Notes: a model not told the origin generated them from the sequence alone. A stretch of DNA of 64,000 nt from a candidate division WOR-3 bacterium (GCA_039804025.1 JBDRZP010000003.1:36175-100174), one strand, 5' to 3'; positions 7,973 through 17,517 are shown, counted from the stretch's first letter. Translations and numbers: made by a program.

Positions 7973-9234
7973 AAAGGAAGATTCTTATTATAGATGATGA
8001 GAAATCAATTTTAGAGTGGATAAAAATTGCCCTGGAAGATAAATATAAAGTTCTAACTACAACCAATCCAGAACTGGCTTTGAGTAAAATAAAAGAGGAA
8101 AAACCTGACCTTATTATAACAGATATTAAAATGCCAGGAATTTCAGGATTTGAAATTTTAGAGGAAGCAAAAAAAATTAATTTTAATATACCAGTTATAA
8201 TGATAACAGCTTACGCGTCCCTTGAATCTGTTATTGAAGCCTTCAGAAAAGGAGCTTCAGATTATCTAATAAAACCTTTCTCAGAAGAAGAACTAATTTA
8301 TAGGATTGAAAAATACTTACCTTTCATAAAAGAAGATAAAGAATTTATCGCAGTTGATGAAAAAACACTTGAAATAAAAAAACTCGCCTTAAAGGCTTCC
8401 TATTCTGATGTTCCTGTTTTTTTATATGGTGAAAGTGGAGTAGGAAAAGAAGTAGTTGCAAGATTCATTCATAAAAATTCAAATAGAAAAGATAAAAATT
8501 TCGTAGCAGTAAACTGTGCAGCCCTACCTTCTGAACTCCTTGAATCAGAACTTTTCGGGTATAAAAAGGGAGCATTTACCGGTGCATTTAAAGATAAAAA
8601 AGGACTTTTAGAAATAGCTGATGGTGGAACTATTTTTCTTGATGAAATTTCAGAAATGCCTTTCAATCTTCAAAGCAAATTATTGAGAGTAATAGAAACA
8701 AAAGAAATAATACCCATAGGTTCTCTTGAACCAAAAAAAATAGATATAAAAATCATAAGTGCTACAAATAAAGAACCGAAAGAGGCAATTAAAGAAGGTA
8801 AATTAAGGGAAGATTTATATTACAGATTATCAACCTTTCCTATATACATTCCGCCTCTAAGAGAAAGGAAAAAGGATATACCAGCTTTAACTCAATACTT
8901 TCTTAAAAACTTATCAAAGAAAATGAAAAAAGAGTTTGTCCTTGATGATGAGGTACTTAAGATTTTAATGGAATATGAGTGGAGGGGAAATGTGAGGGAA
9001 TTGGAAAATGTTATTGAAAGAGCCTGTATTATATGCGATGGTTTTATTATTAAAAAAGAACATTTACCCTTTGAAATTGTTGAAAAATCTGAAACTCAAA
9101 GGAGTTTAAAAGAACTTGAAGAAAAAATGATACTTAAAACCCTTGAAGAATTTAACGGAAATGTTAAGAAAGCAGCTCAAAAGCTGGGGTTGCATCCCTC
9201 AACAATTTACAGAAAATTAAAAAAAATTAAATAA
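7969..9234 (+). CDS. pilR: PilR-like sigma-54-dependent response regulator
   Basis: A 421-residue NtrC-family regulator with all three domains. The receiver has phospho-acceptor D52 in TDIKMPG. The AAA+ domain has Walker A GESGVGKE (154-161), the sigma-54 contact loop GAFTGA (201-206) and Walker B TIFLDE (221-226). A Fis-type helix-turn-helix closes the protein (GNVKKAAQKLGLHPSTIYRK). It should activate RpoN-dependent promoters once phosphorylated by the kinase just upstream. I did not find a clear -24/-12 site near the pil genes here, so its target, possibly a pilin gene, is probably elsewhere. Confidence 0.92.
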   Translation: MKRKILIIDDEKSILEWIKIALEDKYKVLTTTNPELALSKIKEEKPDLIITDIKMPGISGFEILEEAKKINFNIPVIMITAYASLESVIEAFRKGASDYLIKPFSEEELIYRIEKYLPFIKEDKEFIAVDEKTLEIKKLALKASYSDVPVFLYGESGVGKEVVARFIHKNSNRKDKNFVAVNCAALPSELLESELFGYKKGAFTGAFKDKKGLLEIADGGTIFLDEISEMPFNLQSKLLRVIETKEIIPIGSLEPKKIDIKIISATNKEPKEAIKEGKLREDLYYRLSTFPIYIPPLRERKKDIPALTQYFLKNLSKKMKKEFVLDDEVLKILMEYEWRGNVRELENVIERACIICDGFIIKKEHLPFEIVEKSETQRSLKELEEKMILKTLEEFNGNVKKAAQKLGLHPSTIYRKLKKIK

Positions 9235-9239
9235 GAAAA

Positions 9240-10943
9240 ATGGAGAATAACGAGAAATTAGCAAAAATATTTAACAGGATGGCTGATGCTCTTGAATTCT
9301 TAGGTGAGATCCCCTTTAAAATTCAGGCTTACAGAAAAGCTGCAAGAACTCTTGAGAATCTTGATAAGGATATATCAGAAATAGAGGACTTTCAGAAACT
9401 ACCCGGAATAGGAGAAGGTATAGCAAAAAAAATAAAGGAATTTCTTGAAACTGGCAAAATAAGTAAAGCTGAAGAAATTTTCTCAAAAATACCTGAAGGA
9501 ATTCTGGATCTAATGCAGATACCCAATCTTGGTCCAAAAACTTTAGCTCTTTTGAATAAGGAATTTGGTGTTAGGGATTTGGAAACTTTAAAACAAGCCC
9601 TTGGTAACCCAAGAATAAAAACTCTCTTCGGAATGGGTGAAAAAAAGGTAGAAAATATTAAAAAAGGAATAGAACTTTTCTTAAAGAGTAAAGAAAGATA
9701 TCTTCTGGGAGAAGTTTACCCGATAGTAAATTCCCTTGTTAGTTTCTTAAAAGAAAATAAAAATGCTCTTATGGTTATACCTGCCGGTTCTTTCAGAAGA
9801 TTCAAGGAAACAGTGGGGGATGTTGATATCCTTGTGACAACAAAAACTGAAGTTGATCTATCTGAATATATTACCCAATTCCCTAAAATTGAAAAAATTC
9901 ACGCTATGGGACCTACAAAAACCTCCTTTGTTTTAAAAAATGGATTGCAGGTGGATATAAGGGTTATTCCATCAGAATCAATGGGTGCTGCAATGCAATA
10001 TTTTACAGGCTCAAAACAGCACAATATCCATTTAAGAACCATAGCAAAAAGTTTCGGATTAAAAATAAGTGAATACGGAGTATTTAAAGGAGATAAGTTT
10101 ATAGCAGGAAGAACAGAGGAAGAAGTTTATGGAACTTTGAAAATGCAATGGATTCCACCTGAAATAAGGGAAGATGAAGGTGAAATTGAGCTTGCCTTAA
10201 AAGGTGAAATTCCTGAACTTATCGAATTCAGTGATATTAAAGGTGATCTCCATGTTCATTCTGATTACTCTGATGGTCAATCTAAAATTCTTGAAATAAA
10301 AGAAGAAGCAAAGAAAAGGGGTTATAAGTATGTAGCAATATGCGACCACAGTCAGTCAGCAAAATATGCAAAGGGTTTAAATATTGAAAAACTGATGAAA
10401 AAAAAGGAAGAAATTAAAAAATTGAATGAGAAAGGTGATTATCCTTATTTGATCTTTGGAGCAGAAGTGGATATATTACCTGATGGGAAACTTGATTATC
10501 CTGATGAAGTTTTAAAAGAGATAGATTATGTAGTTGTATCTATCCACACTGGTTTTAAAAAAGATAATACAGAAAGAATAATTAAAGCTTTTGAAAATCC
10601 TTATGTTCATGCATTTTCCCATCCAACAGGAAGGCTTATAGGTTCAAGGGAACCTTATGAAGCTAACTGGGATGAAGTTTTTAAAAAGGCAGGGGAAAAG
10701 AATATTTGGATGGAAATAAACTCTTATTATGAGAGGCTTGATCTTTCTCCTCCTTTGATTAAAAAAGCAAAAAAATATGGAATAAAATTTGTTATTGGAA
10801 CCGATTCCCATCACTATAACCAGATGTGGATGATTGAGCTCGGTGTAGGAACAGCAAGAAGGGGTTGGCTTACTGCTAAGGATGTTATTAATACAAGAGA
10901 TTTAGAAGAATTACTTGAATTATTAAAAACAAAAAAAACTTAA
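9240..10943 (+). CDS. polX: Family X DNA polymerase with PHP domain (PolX)
   Basis: A 567-residue bacterial PolX, full length. Helix-hairpin-helix elements (LPGIGEGIAKKIKEFL near residue 55) bind DNA. The nucleotidyltransferase core carries GSFRRFKETVGDVDILV near residues 183-199, with catalytic aspartates in DVD and a third in QVDIRV near 240. The C-terminal PHP domain begins at DLHVHSDYSDG near residue 336 and keeps its metal-binding histidines (CDHSQ, SHPTGR, GTDSHH), giving 3'-5' exonuclease and end-cleaning activity. The role is gap filling in base-excision repair. It starts 5 bp after pilR and may share its transcript. Its stop overlaps the convergent M28 gene by 4 bp. Confidence 0.95.
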   Translation: MENNEKLAKIFNRMADALEFLGEIPFKIQAYRKAARTLENLDKDISEIEDFQKLPGIGEGIAKKIKEFLETGKISKAEEIFSKIPEGILDLMQIPNLGPKTLALLNKEFGVRDLETLKQALGNPRIKTLFGMGEKKVENIKKGIELFLKSKERYLLGEVYPIVNSLVSFLKENKNALMVIPAGSFRRFKETVGDVDILVTTKTEVDLSEYITQFPKIEKIHAMGPTKTSFVLKNGLQVDIRVIPSESMGAAMQYFTGSKQHNIHLRTIAKSFGLKISEYGVFKGDKFIAGRTEEEVYGTLKMQWIPPEIREDEGEIELALKGEIPELIEFSDIKGDLHVHSDYSDGQSKILEIKEEAKKRGYKYVAICDHSQSAKYAKGLNIEKLMKKKEEIKKLNEKGDYPYLIFGAEVDILPDGKLDYPDEVLKEIDYVVVSIHTGFKKDNTERIIKAFENPYVHAFSHPTGRLIGSREPYEANWDEVFKKAGEKNIWMEINSYYERLDLSPPLIKKAKKYGIKFVIGTDSHHYNQMWMIELGVGTARRGWLTAKDVINTRDLEELLELLKTKKT

Positions 10944-11776
10944 TCAGAATTATTTAAGAATTCAATAAAACTTTTTATACCTTTAAAAACCTCAAAAAGT
11001 TTATCATAATTTAAAGTATCTGGTAAATCAAATTCTGAGTGATAAAAGGGATTTCTTAAAAAGGCAGTATCAGTTATTAAAAGTGCCTTAATATTTCTTT
11101 TCCAGAAAGGATAATGGTCAGAGAAATTCATTTCAGGAATTATTGGAGGGAAAGCAAGATACTCTACATTTAGTTCTGTTTTTTCTTTAAAAATTTTAAC
11201 AATTTTATTCATATAATTTCTTGATTTTAAATTACTGACAATGCCTATAAAATTTGCTTTATCAGGATAAAAGAAATTCAAAGGAAAGGGATACCTTTGA
11301 GAATTTTTCTCTTCAGAGTAATAACCCAATGATTCAAGTGATATCATAAGTTCAACCTTTTCTTTATTTTTAATAATTTCCTTAACATAAACTTCTGATC
11401 CCATAAGAGGGGAATTAAAAAAAGGTGGCTCCTCGTTGGGGAAAAATAAAAACCTTATATCCTTTTTAAATTCCATATGTGAAAAATATTTTATTATTTC
11501 AATTAAAACAGAAACAGCACTTGCATTATCATCAGCACCTTTTGAACCATATACACTATCATAATGTGCACCTATTATAAAAATTTTTTTAGAAAAAGCA
11601 TTTTTTTTAACTTCAATAATAAAAACATCACAACCATAGGATTTATAATTAATTTCCCTTATATCAAAATTTAAATTTTTGATGTTTTCTATAATGTAAT
11701 CTTTAGCTTTTATATAATTTTTATATTTAAAAACATTTCTCTCTCCAATTTCACCTGCAAGAACTTCTACATGAAT
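10940..11776 (-). CDS. M28-family metallopeptidase, no standard start codon
   Basis: The open frame runs from 11806 to the stop at 10940. Between 11806 and an internal ATG at 11476 it contains no in-frame ATG, GTG or TTG. That upstream part is clearly coding: it holds IIGAHYDSVYG and GADDNASAVS, the zinc-binding core of M28 aminopeptidases, and HVEVLAGEIGERN, the usual family N-terminus. The C-terminal part has the NEEPPF glutamate motif and a late HYPFW/HSEFD histidine region. The best-placed start is ATT at 11774-11776, about 10 nt after AAAGGA. An out-of-frame ATG nearby leaves a 1-nt frameshift or sequence error possible. No signal peptide is visible. It follows the iron alcohol dehydrogenase, overlapping slightly if ATT is not used. 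Confidence 0.75.
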   Translation of the reverse strand: MHVEVLAGEIGERNVFKYKNYIKAKDYIIENIKNLNFDIREINYKSYGCDVFIIEVKKNAFSKKIFIIGAHYDSVYGSKGADDNASAVSVLIEIIKYFSHMEFKKDIRFLFFPNEEPPFFNSPLMGSEVYVKEIIKNKEKVELMISLESLGYYSEEKNSQRYPFPLNFFYPDKANFIGIVSNLKSRNYMNKIVKIFKEKTELNVEYLAFPPIIPEMNFSDHYPFWKRNIKALLITDTAFLRNPFYHSEFDLPDTLNYDKLFEVFKGIKSFIEFLNNSD

Positions 11777-11790
11777 TTTTAAAATTTCCT

Positions 11791-12957
11791 TTAGATTAAT
11801 GTTTTTTCAAATATTTCAAAGAAATCCCTTTCTTCAATTTTTTCAGGGAAAAACTTTGGAAATTTTTCTGAAAGAAAATTGTATTCTTTCCAGAATAACT
11901 CAATATCCCTTTTTTCTATTCCATACTTTTTAAAATTTCTCGGCAAATTTATTTCCTTATAAAACTTATCCATATAATCAATTATTTCATCAAAATCCGG
12001 ATTTTCTTTTTCCATTATAAAGGAAAAAAGCTCCTTTATATTATCTTTTCTTTTTTTAAAACTGTAATTTAACCATGGAATTAAAAGTATAGCAAGACCT
12101 GCTGGATGAGGAACATTGTCATAAAAACCAGACACAATATGCTCAAGCCAGTGCATTTCATGATAACCCCCTATTCCCCTTGTTGCTACTCCTGAAAGAG
12201 CAAGACTTGCTAAAAGATGCATATTCTCCCTTGCTTTAATATCTTCAGGATTTTTTATTAATGTTTTTATAGATTCAATTACCTTTTTTATGTAAAATTT
12301 TGCAACCCCCTTTATAAGGACGCCTTCTTCTTTTGAGGTAACAAAAGGCTCTAAGATATGGGTTATTATATCAATTGAACAAAGAGCAAGATAATCTATA
12401 TCAAGAGTTTTAGATAGAATTGGATCAACAATTGAAAATTTCGGGAATATTTTTTCATCAAAAATACCCCATTTTCTTTTTTCATCAATATTTGTAATAA
12501 TTGCTGAAGAATTAATTTCTGAACCAGTAGCTGGAGTTGTTGGAATAAGACATGTAGGGAGTGTTTCCTTTTCCGGACTCTTTTGAAGCATTGTATAATC
12601 CCATATTTTACCTTCGTTTGTAGCAATTATAGAGATTGCCTTAACCGCATCCATGACACTTCCACCTCCAAAACCTAAAAGAGCATTTATTTTGCTTTCT
12701 TTTGCAATTAACCTCGCCTCTTCAATTTCATAAGTTTTAGGATTTGGGGATACTTTATCATAGTGAATAAACTCAATTTTAAGTAAGTTACAAATTTCCA
12801 TTATTTTATCAAGAAATCCATACCTTTTTGCGAAGTTTTTTCCTGTTACAATTAAAATTCTATTTCCAAGTAAAGGTAAAACTTCTACTAATTTTTTTTC
12901 TAAAGAACCTGTTCCAAAGCTGTATTTTACAGGTAAAAAAAGATTAAAGGGTTTCAA
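11791..12957 (-). CDS. Iron-containing alcohol dehydrogenase
   Basis: A 388-residue group III (Fe-ADH) dehydrogenase starting at TTG 12957. The NAD(P)-binding motif is GGGSVMDAVKAIS. Metal ligands lie in the segments SIDIITHILEP and YHEMHWLEHIVSGFYDNVPH, which supply the expected Asp and three His. It is closest in appearance to the YqhD/BdhA subgroup, which reduces aldehydes with NADPH, but substrate cannot be fixed from sequence. It starts 1 bp past the glmS stop, so it is probably read through from the pilM-glmS transcript. Confidence 0.93.
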   Translation of the reverse strand: MKPFNLFLPVKYSFGTGSLEKKLVEVLPLLGNRILIVTGKNFAKRYGFLDKIMEICNLLKIEFIHYDKVSPNPKTYEIEEARLIAKESKINALLGFGGGSVMDAVKAISIIATNEGKIWDYTMLQKSPEKETLPTCLIPTTPATGSEINSSAIITNIDEKRKWGIFDEKIFPKFSIVDPILSKTLDIDYLALCSIDIITHILEPFVTSKEEGVLIKGVAKFYIKKVIESIKTLIKNPEDIKARENMHLLASLALSGVATRGIGGYHEMHWLEHIVSGFYDNVPHPAGLAILLIPWLNYSFKKRKDNIKELFSFIMEKENPDFDEIIDYMDKFYKEINLPRNFKKYGIEKRDIELFWKEYNFLSEKFPKFFPEKIEERDFFEIFEKTLI

Positions 12958-12958
12958 A

Positions 12959-14779
12959 CTATTCTACAGTTACACTTTTAGCAAGATTTCTTGGTTTATC
13001 AACATCACAGCCGCGTAAAAGAGCTACATGATAGGCAAAAAGCTGAAGGGGAATTATGGCAATAAGAGGTTGAAGCAAATAAATGGTATCTGGAATTGAT
13101 ATAAAATCCTTTGATAATTCCTTTAGAAAATTATCGCCAAATGTTCCTATAGATATAATTGGTGCTTCCCTTGCTTTAACTTCCTCTATATTTGAAATCA
13201 TTTTATCATAAAGTTCATTTTTGGGCGAAATGGCAACAACCGGAAAATCTTTATCTAAAAGGGCTATTGGACCGTGTTTCATTTCACCAGCAGCATAACC
13301 TGTAGCATGTATATATGAAATTTCTTTTAATTTTAAAGCACCTTCAAGAGCAGTGGGATAAAGCAATCCTCTACCAAGAAACATCATATTCCTAACACTA
13401 TAATACTTCTTTGCCAGTTCTGAAATCTCATCTTCCCTACCAAGAATAAATCTCATCTTATCAGGAATTTTTTTTAGTTCATTTATTATTTCTTTAAATT
13501 CCTTTTTATCAACTGTCCCTTTTAAAAGCCCAATTTCAAGGGTTATTGCAAGAAGATAAAAAAGCTCTGAAGTGTATGCTTTTGTGGAAGCTACTCCAAT
13601 TTCAGGGCCTGCATTCAAATAAACTCTGAAATCTGATTCTCTATCTATTGTGCTGTTTTTAACATTTACAAGGGATAATACTGGAATTGAAAGCTCTTTA
13701 GCTTTTCTGAGACCTGCAAGAGTATCTGCAGTCTCTCCTGACTGAGAAATGCTTATACAGATTGCATTTTTATTGGAAAAAAGCTCTTTATATCTGAATT
13801 CAGAGGAAAGTTCACACTCGGTAAAGGATTTTACAAAACTTTGAAATAAGTATTTACCATAAAGTCCTGCATGATAACTTGTTCCAGCTGCCTGGATTAT
13901 TATGTGATTAGCCTTTAAAAGAGCATTTTTAGCACCATTTGATAACACAGAAATATTATCATTTTCATCTATAACCCTCATCAGATTTTCTTCAATAACT
14001 CTTGGTTGTTCGTGAATTTCTTTAAGCATATAATGAGGGTATCCTCTTTTCTCAATCATATCCTCTTTCCACTCCACATATGTAGCTCTCCTTTTTTTCC
14101 TTTCACCACTAAAATCGTAAAATTCTACCTTATCCTCTTTCAAAACAACTATCTCACCGTCTCCCATTGTAACTATCCTTCTTGTATGAGACAAAATTGC
14201 AGGTATATCTGAAGCAATTATATTTTCGTTTTTACCAATACCAACTATTAAAGGGGAACCCATTCTCACTCCTATAATCTTGTCAGGATGAAATTTATTT
14301 ATAATAGCAAGAGCAAAGGAACCTTTAAGTTTATTAACTGTTTTTAAAACACTTTCAAAAAAATTCCCTTCATAATATTCTTCAAGAAGATGGGCTATAA
14401 CTTCAGTATCAGTATCAGATGTAAATCTATGTTTTTTTTCGAGTTTCTTTTTTAATTCTCTAAAATTTTCAATAATTCCATTATGAACAACTGCAAAAAT
14501 TCTTTTACAATCCACATGGGGATGAGCATTTTCATCTGTTGGCTTTCCATGGGTTGCCCATCTCGTGTGTCCTATAGCTATTTTGGAGGGAATAGGTAAA
14601 CCATTTAAAAGTTTTGAAAGCTCACTTATTCTTCCTGCTTTTTTTCTTATAAATAGCTCTCCATTTACTATGCTTGCAAAACCTGCTGAATCATAACCTC
14701 TATATTCTAATTTTTCTAAACCTACTATAATTACACTATCTACATCTTTATTACCAATATATCCAACAATTCCACACAT
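12959..14779 (-). CDS. glmS: Glutamine-fructose-6-phosphate aminotransferase GlmS
   Basis: A 606-residue enzyme making glucosamine-6-phosphate, the first step to UDP-GlcNAc for peptidoglycan and surface glycans. The N-terminal glutaminase domain starts MCGIVGYIG with catalytic Cys2 and has HTRWATHG. Two SIS isomerase domains follow (AAGTSYHAG, then SQSGETADTLAG, and ALEGALKLKEISYIHATGY). The C-terminus DVDKPRNLAKSVTVE is the conserved end of the family. It starts immediately after the pilP stop with no leader, so there is no room for a glmS ribozyme. The link with pilMNOP is unusual and may reflect co-expression of envelope functions. Confidence 0.97.
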   Translation of the reverse strand: MCGIVGYIGNKDVDSVIIVGLEKLEYRGYDSAGFASIVNGELFIRKKAGRISELSKLLNGLPIPSKIAIGHTRWATHGKPTDENAHPHVDCKRIFAVVHNGIIENFRELKKKLEKKHRFTSDTDTEVIAHLLEEYYEGNFFESVLKTVNKLKGSFALAIINKFHPDKIIGVRMGSPLIVGIGKNENIIASDIPAILSHTRRIVTMGDGEIVVLKEDKVEFYDFSGERKKRRATYVEWKEDMIEKRGYPHYMLKEIHEQPRVIEENLMRVIDENDNISVLSNGAKNALLKANHIIIQAAGTSYHAGLYGKYLFQSFVKSFTECELSSEFRYKELFSNKNAICISISQSGETADTLAGLRKAKELSIPVLSLVNVKNSTIDRESDFRVYLNAGPEIGVASTKAYTSELFYLLAITLEIGLLKGTVDKKEFKEIINELKKIPDKMRFILGREDEISELAKKYYSVRNMMFLGRGLLYPTALEGALKLKEISYIHATGYAAGEMKHGPIALLDKDFPVVAISPKNELYDKMISNIEEVKAREAPIISIGTFGDNFLKELSKDFISIPDTIYLLQPLIAIIPLQLFAYHVALLRGCDVDKPRNLAKSVTVE

Positions 14780-15250
14780 TTATTGAATTTTCTCTCTCTT
14801 TAATTCATACTTCACTGTTATAGGAACACCATAGGCAGTTATCTCCACAATTACCTCTTTATCTCTAATATCCTTCACATAACCATTCCTTACAGCATCT
14901 CCCTGCCTTATTGTATAACTTCTTCCATCAGGAGCTTCAAAAAGGGCAACATTACCTTTTGGTCCTTTCATTATTCCAACTAACTTAAGATTAGAAAGAT
15001 CAACAACCTCTTCCTGAGTTCTTTTATACCCTTTTCCTACAAGAGAAAGGAAAGGATCCCTTCTGTTTCCAGGATCATAGTTATATCCCTTGGGCAAAAG
15101 TTCCTCTTTTAACTTAACTGTGTCTATTTCTTGGCCAAGGACAAACCCAGGTTTTGGAGATTCCTTTGTGACATCCACTTTCTTTGGTTTTTCCTTTTTG
15201 CAACCAGTTATAAACATAATCATAAATATTAAAAGAATACCCCTTTTCAT
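14780..15250 (-). CDS. pilP: Type IV pilus lipoprotein PilP
   Basis: A 156-residue protein with a lipoprotein signal, FITGC with Cys17. A disordered lysine-rich linker is followed by the PilP domain, seen in NRRDPFLSL (about residue 62) and LKLVGIMKGPKGNVALFEAPDGRSYTI, read over about residues 87-113. PilP connects the inner-membrane PilM/N/O complex to the secretin PilQ. It is the last gene of the pilM-N-O-P set. pilQ, its usual next neighbour, is absent; glmS takes its place. Confidence 0.9.
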   Translation of the reverse strand: MKRGILLIFMIMFITGCKKEKPKKVDVTKESPKPGFVLGQEIDTVKLKEELLPKGYNYDPGNRRDPFLSLVGKGYKRTQEEVVDLSNLKLVGIMKGPKGNVALFEAPDGRSYTIRQGDAVRNGYVKDIRDKEVIVEITAYGVPITVKYELKREKIQ

Positions 15251-15253
15251 CTT

Positions 15254-15844
15254 CTACCTCCTTTTTGGTCTTACAGGTTTAGTTTCAGCAGGTGCTACAG
15301 CCCCCCCAACTGTAGAAACAGTATAAAATTTAGCAACAAAAGAGGCCTCACAACTTCTGTCCTGAGATTTGGATTGATTTATCTTTATCCCTTCAACTGT
15401 TACAAGCCTTGATAAAGTGGAAAGTTCAGAAATAAAATTTACAAGATTATGAAAATTAGAAATCACTTCAAGAGAATAAGGAAGTTCTGTATATTCACCC
15501 TTAGAAACAGGGGGATTCCTTGAAAGTTTCACAATTTTTACATCATTTTGAGTCCCCCTCTGTTGAAGCAGGGTTATAACTTCCTCAGGTTTTTCTTCTG
15601 GAGGTAAAAGTTTAAGTGCCTTTTCCCATAAATACTGAAGTTTTTTAATTTCAATCTCCAACTCCGGGAGCCTTGCCGCAGCTATACGAGCTGTTTGAAG
15701 TTCTTTTGAAATTTTTGAATATTTAGCTTCAAGATTTTTAATCTGAGTTTTCATCTTATTGTATATTAGAAAGTGATAAATTATAAATATTAGAACTCCA
15801 ATTCCTGCAGTTATTAAAAAATATCTTAATTTATTATCCATCAT
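15254..15844 (-). CDS. pilO: Type IV pilus alignment protein PilO
   Basis: A 196-residue bitopic membrane protein. One transmembrane helix at about residues 8-28 is followed by a coiled coil (about 30-80) and a ferredoxin-like periplasmic domain, the PilO layout. It pairs with PilN in the inner-membrane alignment complex. Its start overlaps the pilN stop by 4 bp. The C-terminal proline/arginine tail (PAETKPVRPKRR) is unremarkable. Confidence 0.88.
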   Translation of the reverse strand: MMDNKLRYFLITAGIGVLIFIIYHFLIYNKMKTQIKNLEAKYSKISKELQTARIAAARLPELEIEIKKLQYLWEKALKLLPPEEKPEEVITLLQQRGTQNDVKIVKLSRNPPVSKGEYTELPYSLEVISNFHNLVNFISELSTLSRLVTVEGIKINQSKSQDRSCEASFVAKFYTVSTVGGAVAPAETKPVRPKRR

Positions 15845-16434
15845 TTTACCTCCTCTTCAGTAACTAAACCCACTGAAGGTTTAACAGGAATTTGCATAGT
15901 AAAAGTCAAATATTCAGTTTCTTCTTCTTTTTTAACATCAATCTTTTCCAGTATTACATTTTCACCAAAAAGTGGAGAAGATTTTATATTCTGAATAAAA
16001 TCAGCAATAAATAAGTTAGAAAAAGAAGCTCCTTCAATCTTTATTAAATTTCCTGTGTGGGAAAAGGAAATAATCCATACATATTGAGGAAGAGCTTTAG
16101 AAAATTCATCAAGAATCATAACCTCAGTGTTTATACTTGAAAGTAGCCTCTTAGCAATATTTACTTTATTTTCAAAATCTCTTTTTTTTGTTTCCAGTTC
16201 ATTAACCTTTTTTTGAACCTCCCTCAGAGCAACAAGTTCTGTGCTATCCCTTTTTATTTGACTTTTTAAACCGGAAATTTTAACCCTTGAAGCAGAAAAA
16301 GAAAAGAATGCCCATAGAACAGAAATTGTGAGTATAAGAGTTCCCGCAATTTCGTATATCCCTATAGGGGGTAGTGTTATTTTAAATTTTTTTTCTACTT
16401 TTTCTTCTGGTGGTAATAAATTTATTTTAATCAT
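15841..16434 (-). CDS. pilN: Type IV pilus alignment protein PilN
   Basis: A 197-residue bitopic protein. The cytoplasmic N-terminus MIKINLLPPEE is the PilN signature that docks into PilM. It is followed by a transmembrane helix (about residues 27-48), a coiled coil and a periplasmic ferredoxin-like domain. It overlaps pilM and pilO by 4 bp on each side, so translation of the three is probably coupled. Confidence 0.92.
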   Translation of the reverse strand: MIKINLLPPEEKVEKKFKITLPPIGIYEIAGTLILTISVLWAFFSFSASRVKISGLKSQIKRDSTELVALREVQKKVNELETKKRDFENKVNIAKRLLSSINTEVMILDEFSKALPQYVWIISFSHTGNLIKIEGASFSNLFIADFIQNIKSSPLFGENVILEKIDVKKEEETEYLTFTMQIPVKPSVGLVTEEEVK

Positions 16435-17471
16435 AATATCCCCCTTAAAGATAAACCCAAAGATGGAGCAAATATAGCTCCAATTACCTCTTTTGAGCCC
16501 AATTCAAGAAAAGATTCAGGAAGATCTATTCTTTCAAAAGGGTTTAATCTTTCAACTTTTACTCCGAGAGCTTCTGATAAGTTTTGAGTGAATTCAGGAA
16601 TTAAAGTGCCACCTCCTGATACATAAATCACATCAGGTGCTTCTTTTTTCTCTATGTAAGCAAAAGTTCTTCTTGTTTCTTCTGCAATGCTTGTAACATA
16701 ATCTCTATAAACCTCAAAAGTAACAGCAGAGGTTGTTTCTTTTTCACCTTTTATTATTAAGAGGCTATCTGAATAGGAAAGATCAAGCCTTTCCTGCATT
16801 AAATTTATAAGATTTCTTACACTTGTTCTTATATCCCTAATCAAGTAAGGACCGGTATTTGCAAAATAAAATACAGTGGAAAAACTCTTTCCAATATGTA
16901 GTATCCCCTTTATAGCACTACTTTTTGCAACTTCAGGATAATTGAACTCAAATAAATTATAAAGTGCTAAAACACTAACATCCAGAATTTTGGGTGTAAA
17001 ACCTGCGGATTTTAAAACATGAACATAATCCGTAATAGCCTCATTTCTGGCTGCAACTAACAAAACCTCAATTTCGGTTTCACTTACATCAGGATCCACA
17101 ATATCTCCATCAACTGATATTTCCGTTGGGTCAACACCAAAGTACTGTTCTGCCTGCCATTTTATTTGCTCTTTTATCTCCTCTGGAGGCAATTTATCCA
17201 TTTTTATCCTTTTTATATTAATTGCCCTTGGATTAGGAATAAATGTAGCTACATTTTTAATGGCTGGCTTTTTTTCCTGAATATATCTCTGTAAAACATC
17301 AATAACAGTGTCTCTTTCAATTATTTCACCTTCTGCTACTACCTCCTCAGGCAAGTCAGCTTTCCAGATTTCCTTAACTTTAACATTTTCTTTTGAACCT
17401 TCAAGGAGGGATATCCTCACTCCAGAGGAACCCACATCAATACCAAGTAAACCTCTTTTTTTACCGAGCAT
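16431..17471 (-). CDS. pilM: Type IV pilus actin-like protein PilM
   Basis: A 346-residue actin-fold cytoplasmic protein. The nucleotide-binding motif LLGIDVGSSGVRISLLE lies at about residues 9-25, the KMDKLPPEEIKEQIKWQAEQ region at 110-129 and a second phosphate motif VYVSGGGTLIP near 273. PilM binds the PilN N-terminus and anchors the alignment complex. It is the first gene of the minus-strand pilMNOP-glmS-ADH unit, with a promoter at 17518-17546. The start ATG is at 17469-17471. Confidence 0.94.
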   Translation of the reverse strand: MLGKKRGLLGIDVGSSGVRISLLEGSKENVKVKEIWKADLPEEVVAEGEIIERDTVIDVLQRYIQEKKPAIKNVATFIPNPRAINIKRIKMDKLPPEEIKEQIKWQAEQYFGVDPTEISVDGDIVDPDVSETEIEVLLVAARNEAITDYVHVLKSAGFTPKILDVSVLALYNLFEFNYPEVAKSSAIKGILHIGKSFSTVFYFANTGPYLIRDIRTSVRNLINLMQERLDLSYSDSLLIIKGEKETTSAVTFEVYRDYVTSIAEETRRTFAYIEKKEAPDVIYVSGGGTLIPEFTQNLSEALGVKVERLNPFERIDLPESFLELGSKEVIGAIFAPSLGLSLRGIL

Positions 17472-17495
17472 AAAAAATATTTATTTTTAAAGAAT

Positions 17496-17510
17496 TGAAC
17501 TTTTTGTTCA
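17496..17510. promoter_or_regulatory. Inverted repeat at the pilM transcription start
   Basis: A perfect 5-bp inverted repeat, TGAAC-TTTTT-GTTCA, lies in the divergent pilM/SPFH spacer. It falls at and just downstream of the predicted pilM start point on the minus strand. It could be an operator or the base of a small mRNA hairpin. At five base pairs in AT-rich DNA, chance is a real alternative. Confidence 0.35.
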
Positions 17511-17517
17511 TTTTTTC

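Noticed and set aside
14700..14800. glmS ribozyme or leader control
   Set aside because: glmS starts directly after the pilP stop, leaving no untranslated leader.
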